64,000 nucleotides of DNA from Pusillibacter faecalis (GTDB lineage: Bacteria > Bacillota > Clostridia > Oscillospirales > Oscillospiraceae). A program made the translations under genes and the position numbers. The stretch is from positions 124,001-188,000 of the forward strand of contig NZ_AP023420.1 of NCBI RefSeq assembly GCF_018408705.1, written 5' to 3'. The notes under the pieces are model-generated. The model made no database searches and was not told where the DNA came from. It saw only the letters and a list, made by a program, of their open reading frames with translations. Positions 8,391 through 16,979 of the stretch are shown in pieces (position 1 is the stretch's first letter; each line of letters starts with the position of its first letter).

Positions 8391-9920
8391 GTGGAAGCTT
8401 TACTATCTGTCTGGGGTTATCTGCCGGAGGCTATTGTCACTTATTTGGGTGATCCCATGGTGTGGGTCATGCTGCTGGCCGGCACTGCCCTTGGCTATTT
8501 TGTGGGTGTAATGCCGGGCCTGGGGCCCACCATGGGCATGGCGTTGTCCCTGAGCATTATCTATACACTTCCGGTAACACAAGGCATGGCTCTGCTGATC
8601 GGCATTTTTGTGTCCGCTGTTGGCTCCGGCGGCATCACCGCCAGCCTGATCAATATCCCCGGCACCGCCGCTGCCGCGGCGACCTGTATGGATGGCTATG
8701 CGCTGGTGAAGCAGGGCCGCGGAAGAGAGGCCTGCGGCTATTCCGTGTTTGCCTCTGTCATCGGCACCCTTGCCGCCACACTGTTTGTCTTTATCATTCA
8801 GCCTTTCGTCACAACCATTGCGCTGAAGTTCGGTGACTGGGAGACCTTCTTGTTCTGCCTGTTCGGCTTGATGATTTGTGGTTCCCTGTCCGGTGACAGG
8901 CCGGTAAAGGGCTGGATTGCCGCTTTTGTTGGGTTTTTCATCTCTATGTGCGGCGCTGAGAGCGTTCAGTCTGTGATCCGCTATAACTTCGGCCGCAGCG
9001 AGCTGCTCTCCGGCTTCAATAGCACCGTTGCCATGCTGGGCCTGTTCGGTATCGGCGAAGTGCTCTACACCCTGAAAAACAAGCAGAATACCAAGGTAGA
9101 GGGAAAAGCCGGCCTGCCCATTATCAAGTTTCAGGAGTTTGGGAGAAACCTTGCCAATATCGTCAAATCCTCCTTGGCTGGTATTTGGATCGGCTTCATC
9201 CCAGGTATCGGGGAGAGCGCGGCCTGCTGGTTCTCCTATGACATTGCGCGGCGCAGCTCCAAGAAGAAGGAACTGTTTGGCAAAGGCAGTCCTGAGGGCA
9301 TGATCGCCGCAGAGGTGGCGAACAATGCCAGTTCTGTGGGCGCGCTGATCCCGGCCCTCTCCCTTGGAATTCCCGGAAGCGCCACCGTGGCGATCTTTAT
9401 CTCCGCCATGTACCTGATGGGCTATCGTCCCGGTCCCACTCTGGTGATGGAGAACCCCGGGATTTTGTGCGGCATCTGTGTGCTGTTCTTCATTGCCGCT
9501 CTGGGGCTTTTGGGCATCGCCTATCTGGCTTCCGGGCTGACCATCCGGCTGCTGTCGATTCCCGAATCCCTGCTGATGCCTATGATCGCGGTCTTTTGTG
9601 CCGTGGGTGCCTATGGGACCACCAACACGCCGTTCAGCCTGATTCAGCTGGCGTTCTTCGGTGTATTGGGGCTTCTGATGAAGGTATATCACTATCCCAT
9701 TGCCCCCCTGGTACTAGGGATGCTGGTGGGCAACACCGCCGACACCTGTCTGCGCCGTGCCCTGACACAGTATGCCGACAACATTGGTGGCATGATTCTG
9801 CGCCCCTTTGGGCTGGGAGTCATGGTGGCTTTGATTTTGGTCTTCATTCTCAGCATTCGCTCTGACAAAAAGAGCAAGGCTGCAAGCAAGGAGAGCTCCG
9901 GCAAACAGCCTGTGGAGTAA
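8391..9920 (+). CDS. tctA: TctA large membrane subunit of TTT transporter
   Basis: A 509-residue polytopic permease. The two inverted TctA signatures are visible: GVMPGLGPTMGMAL early on and GFIPGIGESAACW near the middle, each with the PG-G pattern of substrate-contacting loops. About ten to twelve hydrophobic helices are evident. The start is GTG (8391) with TAAGGAGGG eight bases upstream, overlapping the tctB stop. TctA carries out cation-coupled uptake of the carboxylate delivered by TctC. The C-terminal 20 residues are lysine-rich and cytoplasmic. A striking hairpin follows the stop codon. Confidence 0.93.
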   Translation: MEALLSVWGYLPEAIVTYLGDPMVWVMLLAGTALGYFVGVMPGLGPTMGMALSLSIIYTLPVTQGMALLIGIFVSAVGSGGITASLINIPGTAAAAATCMDGYALVKQGRGREACGYSVFASVIGTLAATLFVFIIQPFVTTIALKFGDWETFLFCLFGLMICGSLSGDRPVKGWIAAFVGFFISMCGAESVQSVIRYNFGRSELLSGFNSTVAMLGLFGIGEVLYTLKNKQNTKVEGKAGLPIIKFQEFGRNLANIVKSSLAGIWIGFIPGIGESAACWFSYDIARRSSKKKELFGKGSPEGMIAAEVANNASSVGALIPALSLGIPGSATVAIFISAMYLMGYRPGPTLVMENPGILCGICVLFFIAALGLLGIAYLASGLTIRLLSIPESLLMPMIAVFCAVGAYGTTNTPFSLIQLAFFGVLGLLMKVYHYPIAPLVLGMLVGNTADTCLRRALTQYADNIGGMILRPFGLGVMVALILVFILSIRSDKKSKAASKESSGKQPVE

Positions 9921-9946
9921 GCATCATCCCCGCGAAAACATGCGAT

Positions 9947-9974
9947 GGTTCCACGCTATTTCTAGCGTGGAACC
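9947..9974 (+). other. perfect 12-bp stem-loop between tctA and the Ldh2-family gene
   Basis: GGTTCCACGCTA (9947-9958), loop TTTC, then its exact complement (9963-9974); one more A-T pair extends it. No T-run follows. It sits 29 bases before the next start codon and could separate transporter and enzyme mRNA stability or bind a regulator. Confidence 0.6.
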
Positions 9975-10002
9975 ACACAAACGAAAGGAAAGGTATCACA
10001 CA

Positions 10003-11016
10003 ATGTTTGTCAATCCTGCAGAATGGCATGAAATTTGCACGAAGATGTTCACTACTGTTGGTGTGCCTGAAGAGGACGCCGGCCTGGTGGCTGATACCGC
10101 GCTTACCGCTGATATTCGCGGTGTGGCCTCTCACGGCTCTGTCCGTCTGCCGGTATACCGTGAACGGATTCAACGGGGGCTGATCAACCCCACCCCCAGC
10201 ATTCGCATCGTCAACGACTGCCCGACCCTGGTACATCTGGATGGCGACAACGGCTTAGCCCAGGTTGTGGACAACAAGGCGGCGCAGATTGCCGCTGAGC
10301 GGGCCAATAAATATGGCGTGTGCTGTGTAGCCACCTACAATACCAACCACATGGCGCTATTGAGCCACTATGGTCTGAAAATCGCGGAGCAGGGCCTGAT
10401 TGCCTACATCATGTGCAACACGCCTCCGTTCGTAGCCACCATGGGCGCCGCTGAGCCAGTAATCGGCACCAACCCCATCTGCTGGTGCATTCCCGGCAAG
10501 GAGTTCCCCATTGTACTGGACATGGCCATCTCTCCCGCCCGCGGTAAGATTAAAAATGCCGCTGCCGCCGGCAAGCCAATTCCCGAGGGGTGGGCGCTGG
10601 ACAAAAACGGCCGGCCCACCACGGACGCTGCTGCCGCCTTGGAGGGAATGCTGCTGCCCATTGCCGGTCACAAGGGCTACGGTATCGGCGTGGTGGTGGA
10701 AGTGTTCTCCGCCCTGCTGACCGGAGGAAAGTACGGTAAAAATGTGACGCACCCCCTGGACGACTATGACCACAAGCCCAACTGCGGCAACTTCATAATG
10801 GCGCTGGACCCCTCCAAGATTATGGCGGAGGAGGATTTTGTAAGACGGGTAGATGACTATGTGCAGATGGTCAAGTCCAGTAAAAAATCCTCTCCTGATG
10901 CGGATATCCTCTTCCCCGGCGAGCTGGAACACCGCAACGAGCTGCTGGTGGCCGAGCGGGGACTGGAGATCAGTGACGAGACCTATCAGCAGTATAAGAG
11001 CATGGTTGGTCAATAA
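10003..11016 (+). CDS. Ldh2-family malate/(2-hydroxyacid) dehydrogenase
   Basis: A 337-residue NAD(P)-dependent dehydrogenase of the malate/L-lactate/ureidoglycolate (Ldh2, MdlD) family, which has a fold unlike classical malate dehydrogenase. Visible family features: the DIRGVASHGSVRLPVY segment with the conserved His, the TNHMALLSHYG motif in the active site, GTNPICWCIPG, and GHKGYGIG in the C-terminal half. The enzymes oxidise 2-hydroxy acids to 2-oxo acids or the reverse. The start follows AAAGGAAAGG. In this operon it would make or consume the 2-oxo acid handled by the DapA-family lyase. The exact substrate is unknown. Confidence 0.87.
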   Translation: MFVNPAEWHEICTKMFTTVGVPEEDAGLVADTALTADIRGVASHGSVRLPVYRERIQRGLINPTPSIRIVNDCPTLVHLDGDNGLAQVVDNKAAQIAAERANKYGVCCVATYNTNHMALLSHYGLKIAEQGLIAYIMCNTPPFVATMGAAEPVIGTNPICWCIPGKEFPIVLDMAISPARGKIKNAAAAGKPIPEGWALDKNGRPTTDAAAALEGMLLPIAGHKGYGIGVVVEVFSALLTGGKYGKNVTHPLDDYDHKPNCGNFIMALDPSKIMAEEDFVRRVDDYVQMVKSSKKSSPDADILFPGELEHRNELLVAERGLEISDETYQQYKSMVGQ

Positions 11017-11046
11017 GAACGCATGTGGAATTCACTGGGAGATCTA

Positions 11047-12297
11047 TTGAAGTATATTGAGATTCCCCGCATGTTTCCTTCACGTCAAAATTTTTCCAGC
11101 GAAGAGATACAGGACTGGCGGGAAGCTCTGAAAAAAGCAATCAAAGAGGCGGGCGCAGAGAGCTCCGTGCATCCAGGAATGCGCATCGCCATTACCGCCG
11201 GGTCCCGTGGCATTGATCACATCGCGGATTATCTGCGCTTTATCGGTGAATGTCTGCGGTCGCAGGGAGCGGAGCCCTTTGTGGTTCCCGCTATGGGCAG
11301 CCATGGCGGGGCCACTGCGTCAGGTCAGATCCTGGTGCTGAAAGAGCTGGGAATCTCAGAGGAGAGCGTGGGTATGCCGATCCGCGCCTCCATGGACACG
11401 GTGTTGGTAGGGACAACTCCAGGCGGCCTGCCAGCCTACACCGACCGCATCGCCAGTGAGGCAGACGGCATCATATTGCTAAACCGGGTCAAGGCTCATA
11501 CACAGTTCCGGGGGGCCTATGAGAGCGGCCTTTTGAAAATGCTGGCCATCGGTCTTGGCAAGCAGCGGGGAGCAGAGTGCTGTCACCGGCTGGGTCTGGA
11601 TCACATGTCCAAAAATGTGGAAGATATCAGCCGCTTCCTGCTGGGGCGCCTTCCGGTACTCTTTGGAATCGGCCTTATTGAGAACGCCTATGACCACACC
11701 ATGGATATCGTGGGAGTCCCTGCCCGGGAGCTTCCGGATCGAGAGCCGGCTCTGCTGGAACGGGCAAAGCGCAACATGCCCCGCATCTGCGTTCCGGATA
11801 TGGATGTCCTGATTGTGGACCGCATTGGTAAAAACTTCAGCGGTTCTGGCATGGACCCCAATGTAACCGGCCGGTTTTACAGCAAAGCGGTACCAGCGGT
11901 TCCCGCCGCGCAGCGGATTACCGTGCTGGGCTTGTCCAACGAGACCCATGGAAACGCCTGCGGTCTAGGGGTGGCGGACACCACCACGCGCCGAGTGGCG
12001 GAGCATTTGGATCGGGAAAGCATGTATATCAACAGCCTGACCTCCCGGGTAGCGGAATCCAGCCGTATCCCCATGTATTTTGAAACAGATCGGGAGGCCA
12101 TTCAGGCGGCCATCATGCTATCTGGGAAGCGGGACCCCACCCAACTGCGCATGGCCCGCATTTCCAACACCATGCAGCTGGAGCAGATTTTACTTTCCGA
12201 GGCATTGCTGGAGGAGGCGCAATGTCAGGGTCTACAGATTATAGGACCGGCAGAGCCCATGCGCTTTGACAGGGCGGGAAACCTCCTCACATCCTAA
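11047..12297 (+). CDS. LarA-like DUF2088 protein (possible nickel-dependent racemase/epimerase relative)
   Basis: About 416 residues related to the lactate racemase N-terminal domain (DUF2088). Two LarA-like landmarks are visible: MGSHGGAT in the Rossmann-like part, matching the active-site histidine loop, and a segment H-TQFRGAYESG-LLK-MLAIGLG that aligns with the LarA stretch carrying the lysine bound to the nickel-pincer cofactor. LarA homologues racemise or epimerise 2-hydroxy acids. No larB, larC or larE maturation gene is in the window. The frame is open from ATG 11023, but that codon has no ribosome site; TTG 11047 follows GGGAG and gives an N-terminus starting KYIEIPRMF. Role in hydroxy-acid stereochemistry is inferred from neighbours. 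Confidence 0.7.
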   Translation: MKYIEIPRMFPSRQNFSSEEIQDWREALKKAIKEAGAESSVHPGMRIAITAGSRGIDHIADYLRFIGECLRSQGAEPFVVPAMGSHGGATASGQILVLKELGISEESVGMPIRASMDTVLVGTTPGGLPAYTDRIASEADGIILLNRVKAHTQFRGAYESGLLKMLAIGLGKQRGAECCHRLGLDHMSKNVEDISRFLLGRLPVLFGIGLIENAYDHTMDIVGVPARELPDREPALLERAKRNMPRICVPDMDVLIVDRIGKNFSGSGMDPNVTGRFYSKAVPAVPAAQRITVLGLSNETHGNACGLGVADTTTRRVAEHLDRESMYINSLTSRVAESSRIPMYFETDREAIQAAIMLSGKRDPTQLRMARISNTMQLEQILLSEALLEEAQCQGLQIIGPAEPMRFDRAGNLLTS

Positions 12298-12317
12298 TCA
12301 TCAAGAGGAGGACCTAT

Positions 12318-13253
12318 ATGGAGACATTGGTTGCGTCGCTGAATACGGTGCTGTATATGCTCCTGGTGATGGTCTTGGGCAGATGGGTGGTTGGACGGCT
12401 TCCGGAGCGTGACACTGTTGTGGCGCAGTTGAACCGGTTAGTGTTTTCCATGTTCCTGCCCTTCATGGTCTTTCAAAACATTTATACAACAGATATAAAA
12501 AGTGCCTTTGATGGAAGACTGTTGGTCTATCTGCTGACGGTCCTATGTGCAATGTGGCTGTTGCTGATGGTGCTGGCCCCCAAATGGGTCCAGCACCGGC
12601 CTACCTGCGGCACTTTTATTCAGTGCGCGATCCGCAGCAACTCCATCATCTTTGGCATCCCCTTGATCAGCGGACTCTTTGCGGGGCAAGAGTTAGGCTG
12701 TCCCACGCTCGTGGCCGCCGTTACGACGATTTTTTTTAATGTGATTGGAGTCATTACCCTGGAGGTCTACCGCGGAAAGGCTCCAGACCTGCGGCAGATT
12801 GGAAAAAATCTTGTAAAAAATCCTGTCCTGACCGCTAGTATCGCCGCACTCTTTCTAGCACTGCTGGAGTTGCGCCTGCCCGCCTCTGTGGAAAAGGCAG
12901 TTGGCACCATGGCTGGTATGGCCTCGCCGATGGGGCTGCTGCTGATTGGTGCCAGCCTGCGTTTGGGTGTGGGTCAAAGGACTGGGGCGTTATTGGGATG
13001 TCTACTGCTGAGGCTGGCGGTGATCCCGGCCATCGGAGTGTCCGGCGCGGTGCTTTTAGGCTGGCGCGGCATGGAGCTTTGCACAGGACTGATGGTCTTG
13101 GCAACTCCCACATCTGTCTCCGCCTATTCCATGGCCCAGATGATGGGAGGTAACGGCACCTTTGCCGCAAACCAGGTAGGTCTAAGCTCTGTACTTGGAG
13201 CGGTTACAGTTTTTTTCTGGATTTTGGCGTTAGGTGGATTGCAGTTGCTCTAA
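12318..13253 (+). CDS. AEC-family transporter (auxin-efflux/malonate carrier type)
   Basis: A 311-residue membrane protein with about ten hydrophobic helices arranged as two five-helix halves, typical of the AEC family (plant PIN, bacterial MleP and MdcF). Recognisable pieces are FLPFMVFQNIY in the first half, CAIRSNSIIFGIPLI in the middle and MGLLLIGASLRLG in the second half. Bacterial members move malate, malonate or similar carboxylates across the membrane. The start follows AAGAGGAGG. Having a secondary carrier and a TTT system in one operon suggests that one imports the substrate and the other exports a product, or that two substrates are used. Confidence 0.85.
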   Translation: METLVASLNTVLYMLLVMVLGRWVVGRLPERDTVVAQLNRLVFSMFLPFMVFQNIYTTDIKSAFDGRLLVYLLTVLCAMWLLLMVLAPKWVQHRPTCGTFIQCAIRSNSIIFGIPLISGLFAGQELGCPTLVAAVTTIFFNVIGVITLEVYRGKAPDLRQIGKNLVKNPVLTASIAALFLALLELRLPASVEKAVGTMAGMASPMGLLLIGASLRLGVGQRTGALLGCLLLRLAVIPAIGVSGAVLLGWRGMELCTGLMVLATPTSVSAYSMAQMMGGNGTFAANQVGLSSVLGAVTVFFWILALGGLQLL

Positions 13254-13333
13254 GTTTAAAAAAAACAGAGTGGGACCTTCGTGGAATGATTTCTCAATTT
13301 CGTAAAACTTTATACTAAAGGAGCGAAGGGTTC

Positions 13334-14488
13334 ATGGCAAGAGAATTTTTTGTACCAGGCAGTATTATGACAGGAAGCGGTGCGTTGGATGCATCGGCGG
13401 ATACCCTGAAAAAAATGGGAAAAAAGGCACTCATTGTTACTGATGCCATGATGGTGGAGTTAGGTAATTGCGCCAAAGTAGAACGGGTGCTGGAACATGC
13501 TAAGGTAGGTTACAGCGTGTTTGACCGCATTGGGGGCGAGCCAACCGACGTGATGGTAAAAGATGGACTGGAGCAGTACAAGCGGGAGGGCTGTGATTTT
13601 CTGGTGGGATTAGGCGGCGGCAGTCCGCTGGATACCATGAAATCCATCGCCGTTCTATCCAGCGACGGCGGCGAGGATATTACCGTGTATATGGGGAAGG
13701 AAATCAGCGCAGCGGTACCGCCCATGGTGGCAATTCCAACCACAGCTGGTACTGGCTCTGAGGCCACACAGTTCTCCATCATCAATGATACCCGGAACAA
13801 TATTAAGATGCTGCTCAAGGGAAAAGTGATGCTCCCTGAGCTTGCTATCGTAGACCCGCAGTTCACTATGACGGCACCAGCCAAGGTGACTGTGAATACG
13901 GGTCTGGATGCCCTGTGTCACGCTGTGGAGGCCTATACTTCCCGCAGAGCTCAGACCATGTCTGACGTATTCGCTGTATCTGCCGTGAAGCGCATCTTCA
14001 AATATCTTCCGACAGCGTACCGCAATGGCCAGGATGAGGAAGCCAGAGTGGAAATGTCTGTGGCGGCATTGGAGGCGGGAATTGCCTTCAATAATGCCTC
14101 TGTTACGCTGATCCACGGTATGAGCCGGCCCATCGGTGCGCTGTTCCACATTGCTCACGGCATGTCCAACGCGATTTTGATGAATGTGTGCCTACGCTGG
14201 GCTGTCTCCGGTGCCTATGACCGCTTTGGCCAGCTGGGCCGTGAGATCGGAGTCGCCTCCGCTCAGGATGATGATCAAACTGCGGCTGAGAAGTTCCTGA
14301 ATGCGCTGGACGCCTTGACGGCAGATCTTCAGGCGCCTACCCTGGCCTCTGCTGGTGTCAGCAAGGAAGAATTTCTGAGTTATATCGACAAGATGGCCCA
14401 CGATGCCATGGCCAGCGGCAGCCCCCAGAACACGATGCGTGACATGACGGAAGCGGATATCAAGAAACTTTACATGCAGCTCTGGTAA
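13334..14488 (+). CDS. iron-containing (group III) alcohol dehydrogenase
   Basis: A 384-residue NAD(P)-dependent dehydrogenase. The N-terminal half has the GLGGGSPLDTMKSIA nucleotide loop and PTTAGTGSEAT; the C-terminal half has the metal ligands in DALCHAVEAY (Asp, His), LIHGMSRP (His) and HIAHG (His). Relatives include 1,3-propanediol dehydrogenase and 4-hydroxybutyrate dehydrogenase. With a CoA-transferase and a crotonase next door, reduction of a semialdehyde or oxidation of a hydroxy acid is the natural guess, but this is inference. The start follows AAAGGAGCG. An 80-base gap before it contains a TATACT box, so an extra internal promoter is possible. Confidence 0.9.
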   Translation: MAREFFVPGSIMTGSGALDASADTLKKMGKKALIVTDAMMVELGNCAKVERVLEHAKVGYSVFDRIGGEPTDVMVKDGLEQYKREGCDFLVGLGGGSPLDTMKSIAVLSSDGGEDITVYMGKEISAAVPPMVAIPTTAGTGSEATQFSIINDTRNNIKMLLKGKVMLPELAIVDPQFTMTAPAKVTVNTGLDALCHAVEAYTSRRAQTMSDVFAVSAVKRIFKYLPTAYRNGQDEEARVEMSVAALEAGIAFNNASVTLIHGMSRPIGALFHIAHGMSNAILMNVCLRWAVSGAYDRFGQLGREIGVASAQDDDQTAAEKFLNALDALTADLQAPTLASAGVSKEEFLSYIDKMAHDAMASGSPQNTMRDMTEADIKKLYMQLW

Positions 14489-14529
14489 AGCCAGAGGGTA
14501 CAAAGCCCCAAAAAGGAGAAATGATAGTT

Positions 14530-15309
14530 ATGTATGAACATCTGATGATGGAAGTTAAGGGACAGACCGCGATTGTAAGTATCAATAACCCCAAGTCACT
14601 CAACGCACTCAACAGCGCCACACTCGCAGAGCTCAATACATGTCTTGCAGATATGGAACAGAGCAAAGATATCCGTGTCGTGATCGTAACCGGAGTGGGT
14701 GCCAAGGCCTTTGTGGCGGGTGCGGATATCTCTGAGATGGTCAACGCCACTGCAGCCGAGGGACGGGATATGGCTCTGCTTGCTAAGGAAGCTTTCCGCA
14801 GGCTGGAGAGGATGCCTCAAGCAACCATTGCTGCGGTGAATGGCTATGCCCTGGGTGGTGGCTGTGAACTGGCAATGAGCTGCGATATCCGTGTGGCAGC
14901 CGAGAATGCCGTCTTTGGCCAGCCGGAATGCGGCTTAGGAATTTTGCCTGGCTTCGGTGGAACCCAGCGGCTTACCAGGCTTGTAGGCAAGGGCCGCGCC
15001 AAGGAGCTGATTTTTACCTGCGATAAAATTGACGCACAGGAGGCCTATCGCATCGGCCTTGTAAACAAGGTGGTTCCGCAGGCGGAGCTGCTCGATTTCT
15101 GCCTCATGATGGCTGACAAAATGCTGTCCAAGGGCAGCTACGCCATCGCCCTCGCCAAGATGTGCATTGAGACTGGCATAGATACTGATCTGAACAGTGG
15201 CCTCAATATGGAGGCTACCAATTTTGGTCTGTCCTTTGCAACCAACGACAAAAAGGAGGGGATGACTGCTTTCCTTGAGAAGAGAAAGGCCACGCTGACT
15301 GACTTTTAA
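14530..15309 (+). CDS. enoyl-CoA hydratase/isomerase (crotonase family)
   Basis: A 259-residue crotonase-fold protein close to 3-hydroxybutyryl-CoA dehydratases (Crt). It contains the two oxyanion-hole segments (KAFVAGADISEM and NGYALGGGCELAM) and both catalytic glutamates (GGCEL and QPECGLG), so it should be an active hydratase. ATG 14530 is preferred because the GGAG (14515-14518) lies eleven bases upstream; ATG 14521 is only two bases from it. Position between an alcohol dehydrogenase and a CoA-transferase implies work on a short-chain acyl-CoA derived from the imported acid. It could also supply crotonyl-CoA to the Bcd-Etf complex encoded at 28-31 kb. Confidence 0.9.
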   Translation: MYEHLMMEVKGQTAIVSINNPKSLNALNSATLAELNTCLADMEQSKDIRVVIVTGVGAKAFVAGADISEMVNATAAEGRDMALLAKEAFRRLERMPQATIAAVNGYALGGGCELAMSCDIRVAAENAVFGQPECGLGILPGFGGTQRLTRLVGKGRAKELIFTCDKIDAQEAYRIGLVNKVVPQAELLDFCLMMADKMLSKGSYAIALAKMCIETGIDTDLNSGLNMEATNFGLSFATNDKKEGMTAFLEKRKATLTDF

Positions 15310-15342
15310 TCCCAATAAACGTTTAAAAAAGGAGCGATAGCG

Positions 15343-16899
15343 ATGGCAAAAAAGCCTGTGATCACGGCAGCAGAAGCAGCCGCCATGGTGAAAGATGGCA
15401 TGACAATCTCCACCAGCGGTTTTGTGGCCAGTGCCATGCCGGAAGCCTTGACCCGCGCTCTGGAGGAGAGGTTCCTGGCTGCTGGGACTCCCAAGGGCCT
15501 GACACTCTTCTATGCCGCCGCCCAGGGCAACCGAGATGGCAGCGGCGCCGATCACTTTGCCCATGAAGGGATGCTAAAGAGGGTCATCGGCGGCCACTAC
15601 AATATGGCGCCCGAGCTTGGAAAGCTGATCAACGCCAACAAGCTGGAGGCCTATAACTTGCCGCAAGGCACACTGGCACAATTATTCCGAGATATCGCCG
15701 GCCACAAACCGGGCACGTTGACCCACGTGGGCCTGAATACCTTTGTCGACCCCCGAGTTGAGGGCGGTAAATTAAACTCTGCCACCACAGAAGATATCGT
15801 TGAAGTCGTCAATATTCTGGGCGAAGAGCGGCTGTTGTATAAGAGCTTCCCCATTGACATCGGTATGATCCGCGGAACATATGCTGACGAAAATGGCAAC
15901 ATCACTCTGGAGAGAGAGTGCTGCACTACAGAGGCCACTTCCATTGCCCAGGCTGTCAAAAATAGCGGCGGCAAGGTGATTGTTCAAGTGGAACGACTGG
16001 TGCAGTCCGGAACACTGGACCCCAAGCTAGTAAAGATACCCGGCATCTACGTGGACGCCATTGTCATCTGTGAAAACAAGACGGACCATGCGCAATGCCA
16101 GGGCTGTGAGTACGATGGGGCTATGACTGGTGATTTCCGCTTACCGCTCGGGAGTCTGGAAGCCCCCGCTATGAGTGCCAAGAAAATTATTGGCCGGCGG
16201 GCGGCCATGGAATTACAGCCAAATACCGTAGTAAATCTTGGCATTGGTATTCCCGAGTACATCTCTATGGTGGCCAACGAGGAGGGCATTGGTGACTACA
16301 TGACCTTAACGGTGGAGTCAGGGCCTGTGGGCGGTGTGCCTCAGGGTGGCTCCAGATTTGGCGGCTCTGTCAATGTGGAGTCTATTTTGGATCAGCCCTA
16401 TCAGTTTGACTTTTATGATGGCGGCGGTGTCGACCTGGCATTTTTAGGTTTGGCGCAGGCGGATAAGGACGGAAATATCAATGTCTCCAAGTTCGGCCCC
16501 AGGATTGCTGGCTGCGGCGGCTTTATCAACATTACGCAGAATGCGAAGAAAGTATTCTTTTGTGGAACCTTCACCGCTGGTGGCATCAAGACGCATGTTG
16601 AGGACGGCAAGCTGGTGATTGACCAAGAGGGACGAGAGCGTAAGCTTCTTGATAGCGTTGAGCAAATCACCTTCTCTGGCGCCTACGCCAGGAAGGGAGG
16701 GCAGCCAGTGACTTACATCACGGAGCGGGCGGTCTTTGAACTGCGGACAGATGGTGTGTATCTCACCGAAATAGCCCCAGGAATTGATCTTCAGTCCCAG
16801 GTGTTGGGGCAAATGGATTTTACGCCTAAGATTGCTCCAGGAGGTCTCAGACTGATGGACAGCAGAATTTTCTCCGATCAGCTCATGGGCCTGAAATAA
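15343..16899 (+). CDS. acyl-CoA:carboxylate CoA-transferase (family I, YdiF/Pct-like)
   Basis: A 518-residue protein in which the alpha and beta subunits of family I CoA-transferases are fused. The N-terminal half starts AAEAAAMVKDGMTI; the C-terminal half has NLGIGIPEYI and the catalytic glutamate Glu325 in TVESGPVGG, which carries the CoA thioester. Relatives are propionate and acetate CoA-transferases and 3-oxoacid CoA-transferases. It would activate the hydroxy- or oxo-acid with CoA from acetyl-CoA or butyryl-CoA, saving ATP. It is the last gene of the operon and is followed by a terminator. Confidence 0.92.
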   Translation: MAKKPVITAAEAAAMVKDGMTISTSGFVASAMPEALTRALEERFLAAGTPKGLTLFYAAAQGNRDGSGADHFAHEGMLKRVIGGHYNMAPELGKLINANKLEAYNLPQGTLAQLFRDIAGHKPGTLTHVGLNTFVDPRVEGGKLNSATTEDIVEVVNILGEERLLYKSFPIDIGMIRGTYADENGNITLERECCTTEATSIAQAVKNSGGKVIVQVERLVQSGTLDPKLVKIPGIYVDAIVICENKTDHAQCQGCEYDGAMTGDFRLPLGSLEAPAMSAKKIIGRRAAMELQPNTVVNLGIGIPEYISMVANEEGIGDYMTLTVESGPVGGVPQGGSRFGGSVNVESILDQPYQFDFYDGGGVDLAFLGLAQADKDGNINVSKFGPRIAGCGGFINITQNAKKVFFCGTFTAGGIKTHVEDGKLVIDQEGRERKLLDSVEQITFSGAYARKGGQPVTYITERAVFELRTDGVYLTEIAPGIDLQSQVLGQMDFTPKIAPGGLRLMDSRIFSDQLMGLK

Positions 16900-16918
16900 A
16901 TACCTTCTTGCATCAATC

Positions 16919-16953
16919 AAAAGGGGGATCTCTCATAGAGAGGTCCCCCTTTT
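16919..16953. terminator. bidirectional terminator between CoA-transferase and lysR
   Basis: AAAAGGGGGATCTCTC pairs with the sequence ending CCCCCTTTT (one mismatch or G-U), giving A-run and T-run on the two sides. It serves the rightward operon and the leftward lysR gene. Confidence 0.85.
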
Positions 16954-16979
16954 AGAAATCTGGTATGTAGGTATAAATT

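Noticed and set aside
8403..9692. 429-codon minus-strand open frame inside tctA
   Set aside because: Antisense shadow; sequence rich in His/Gln/Gly with no domain.
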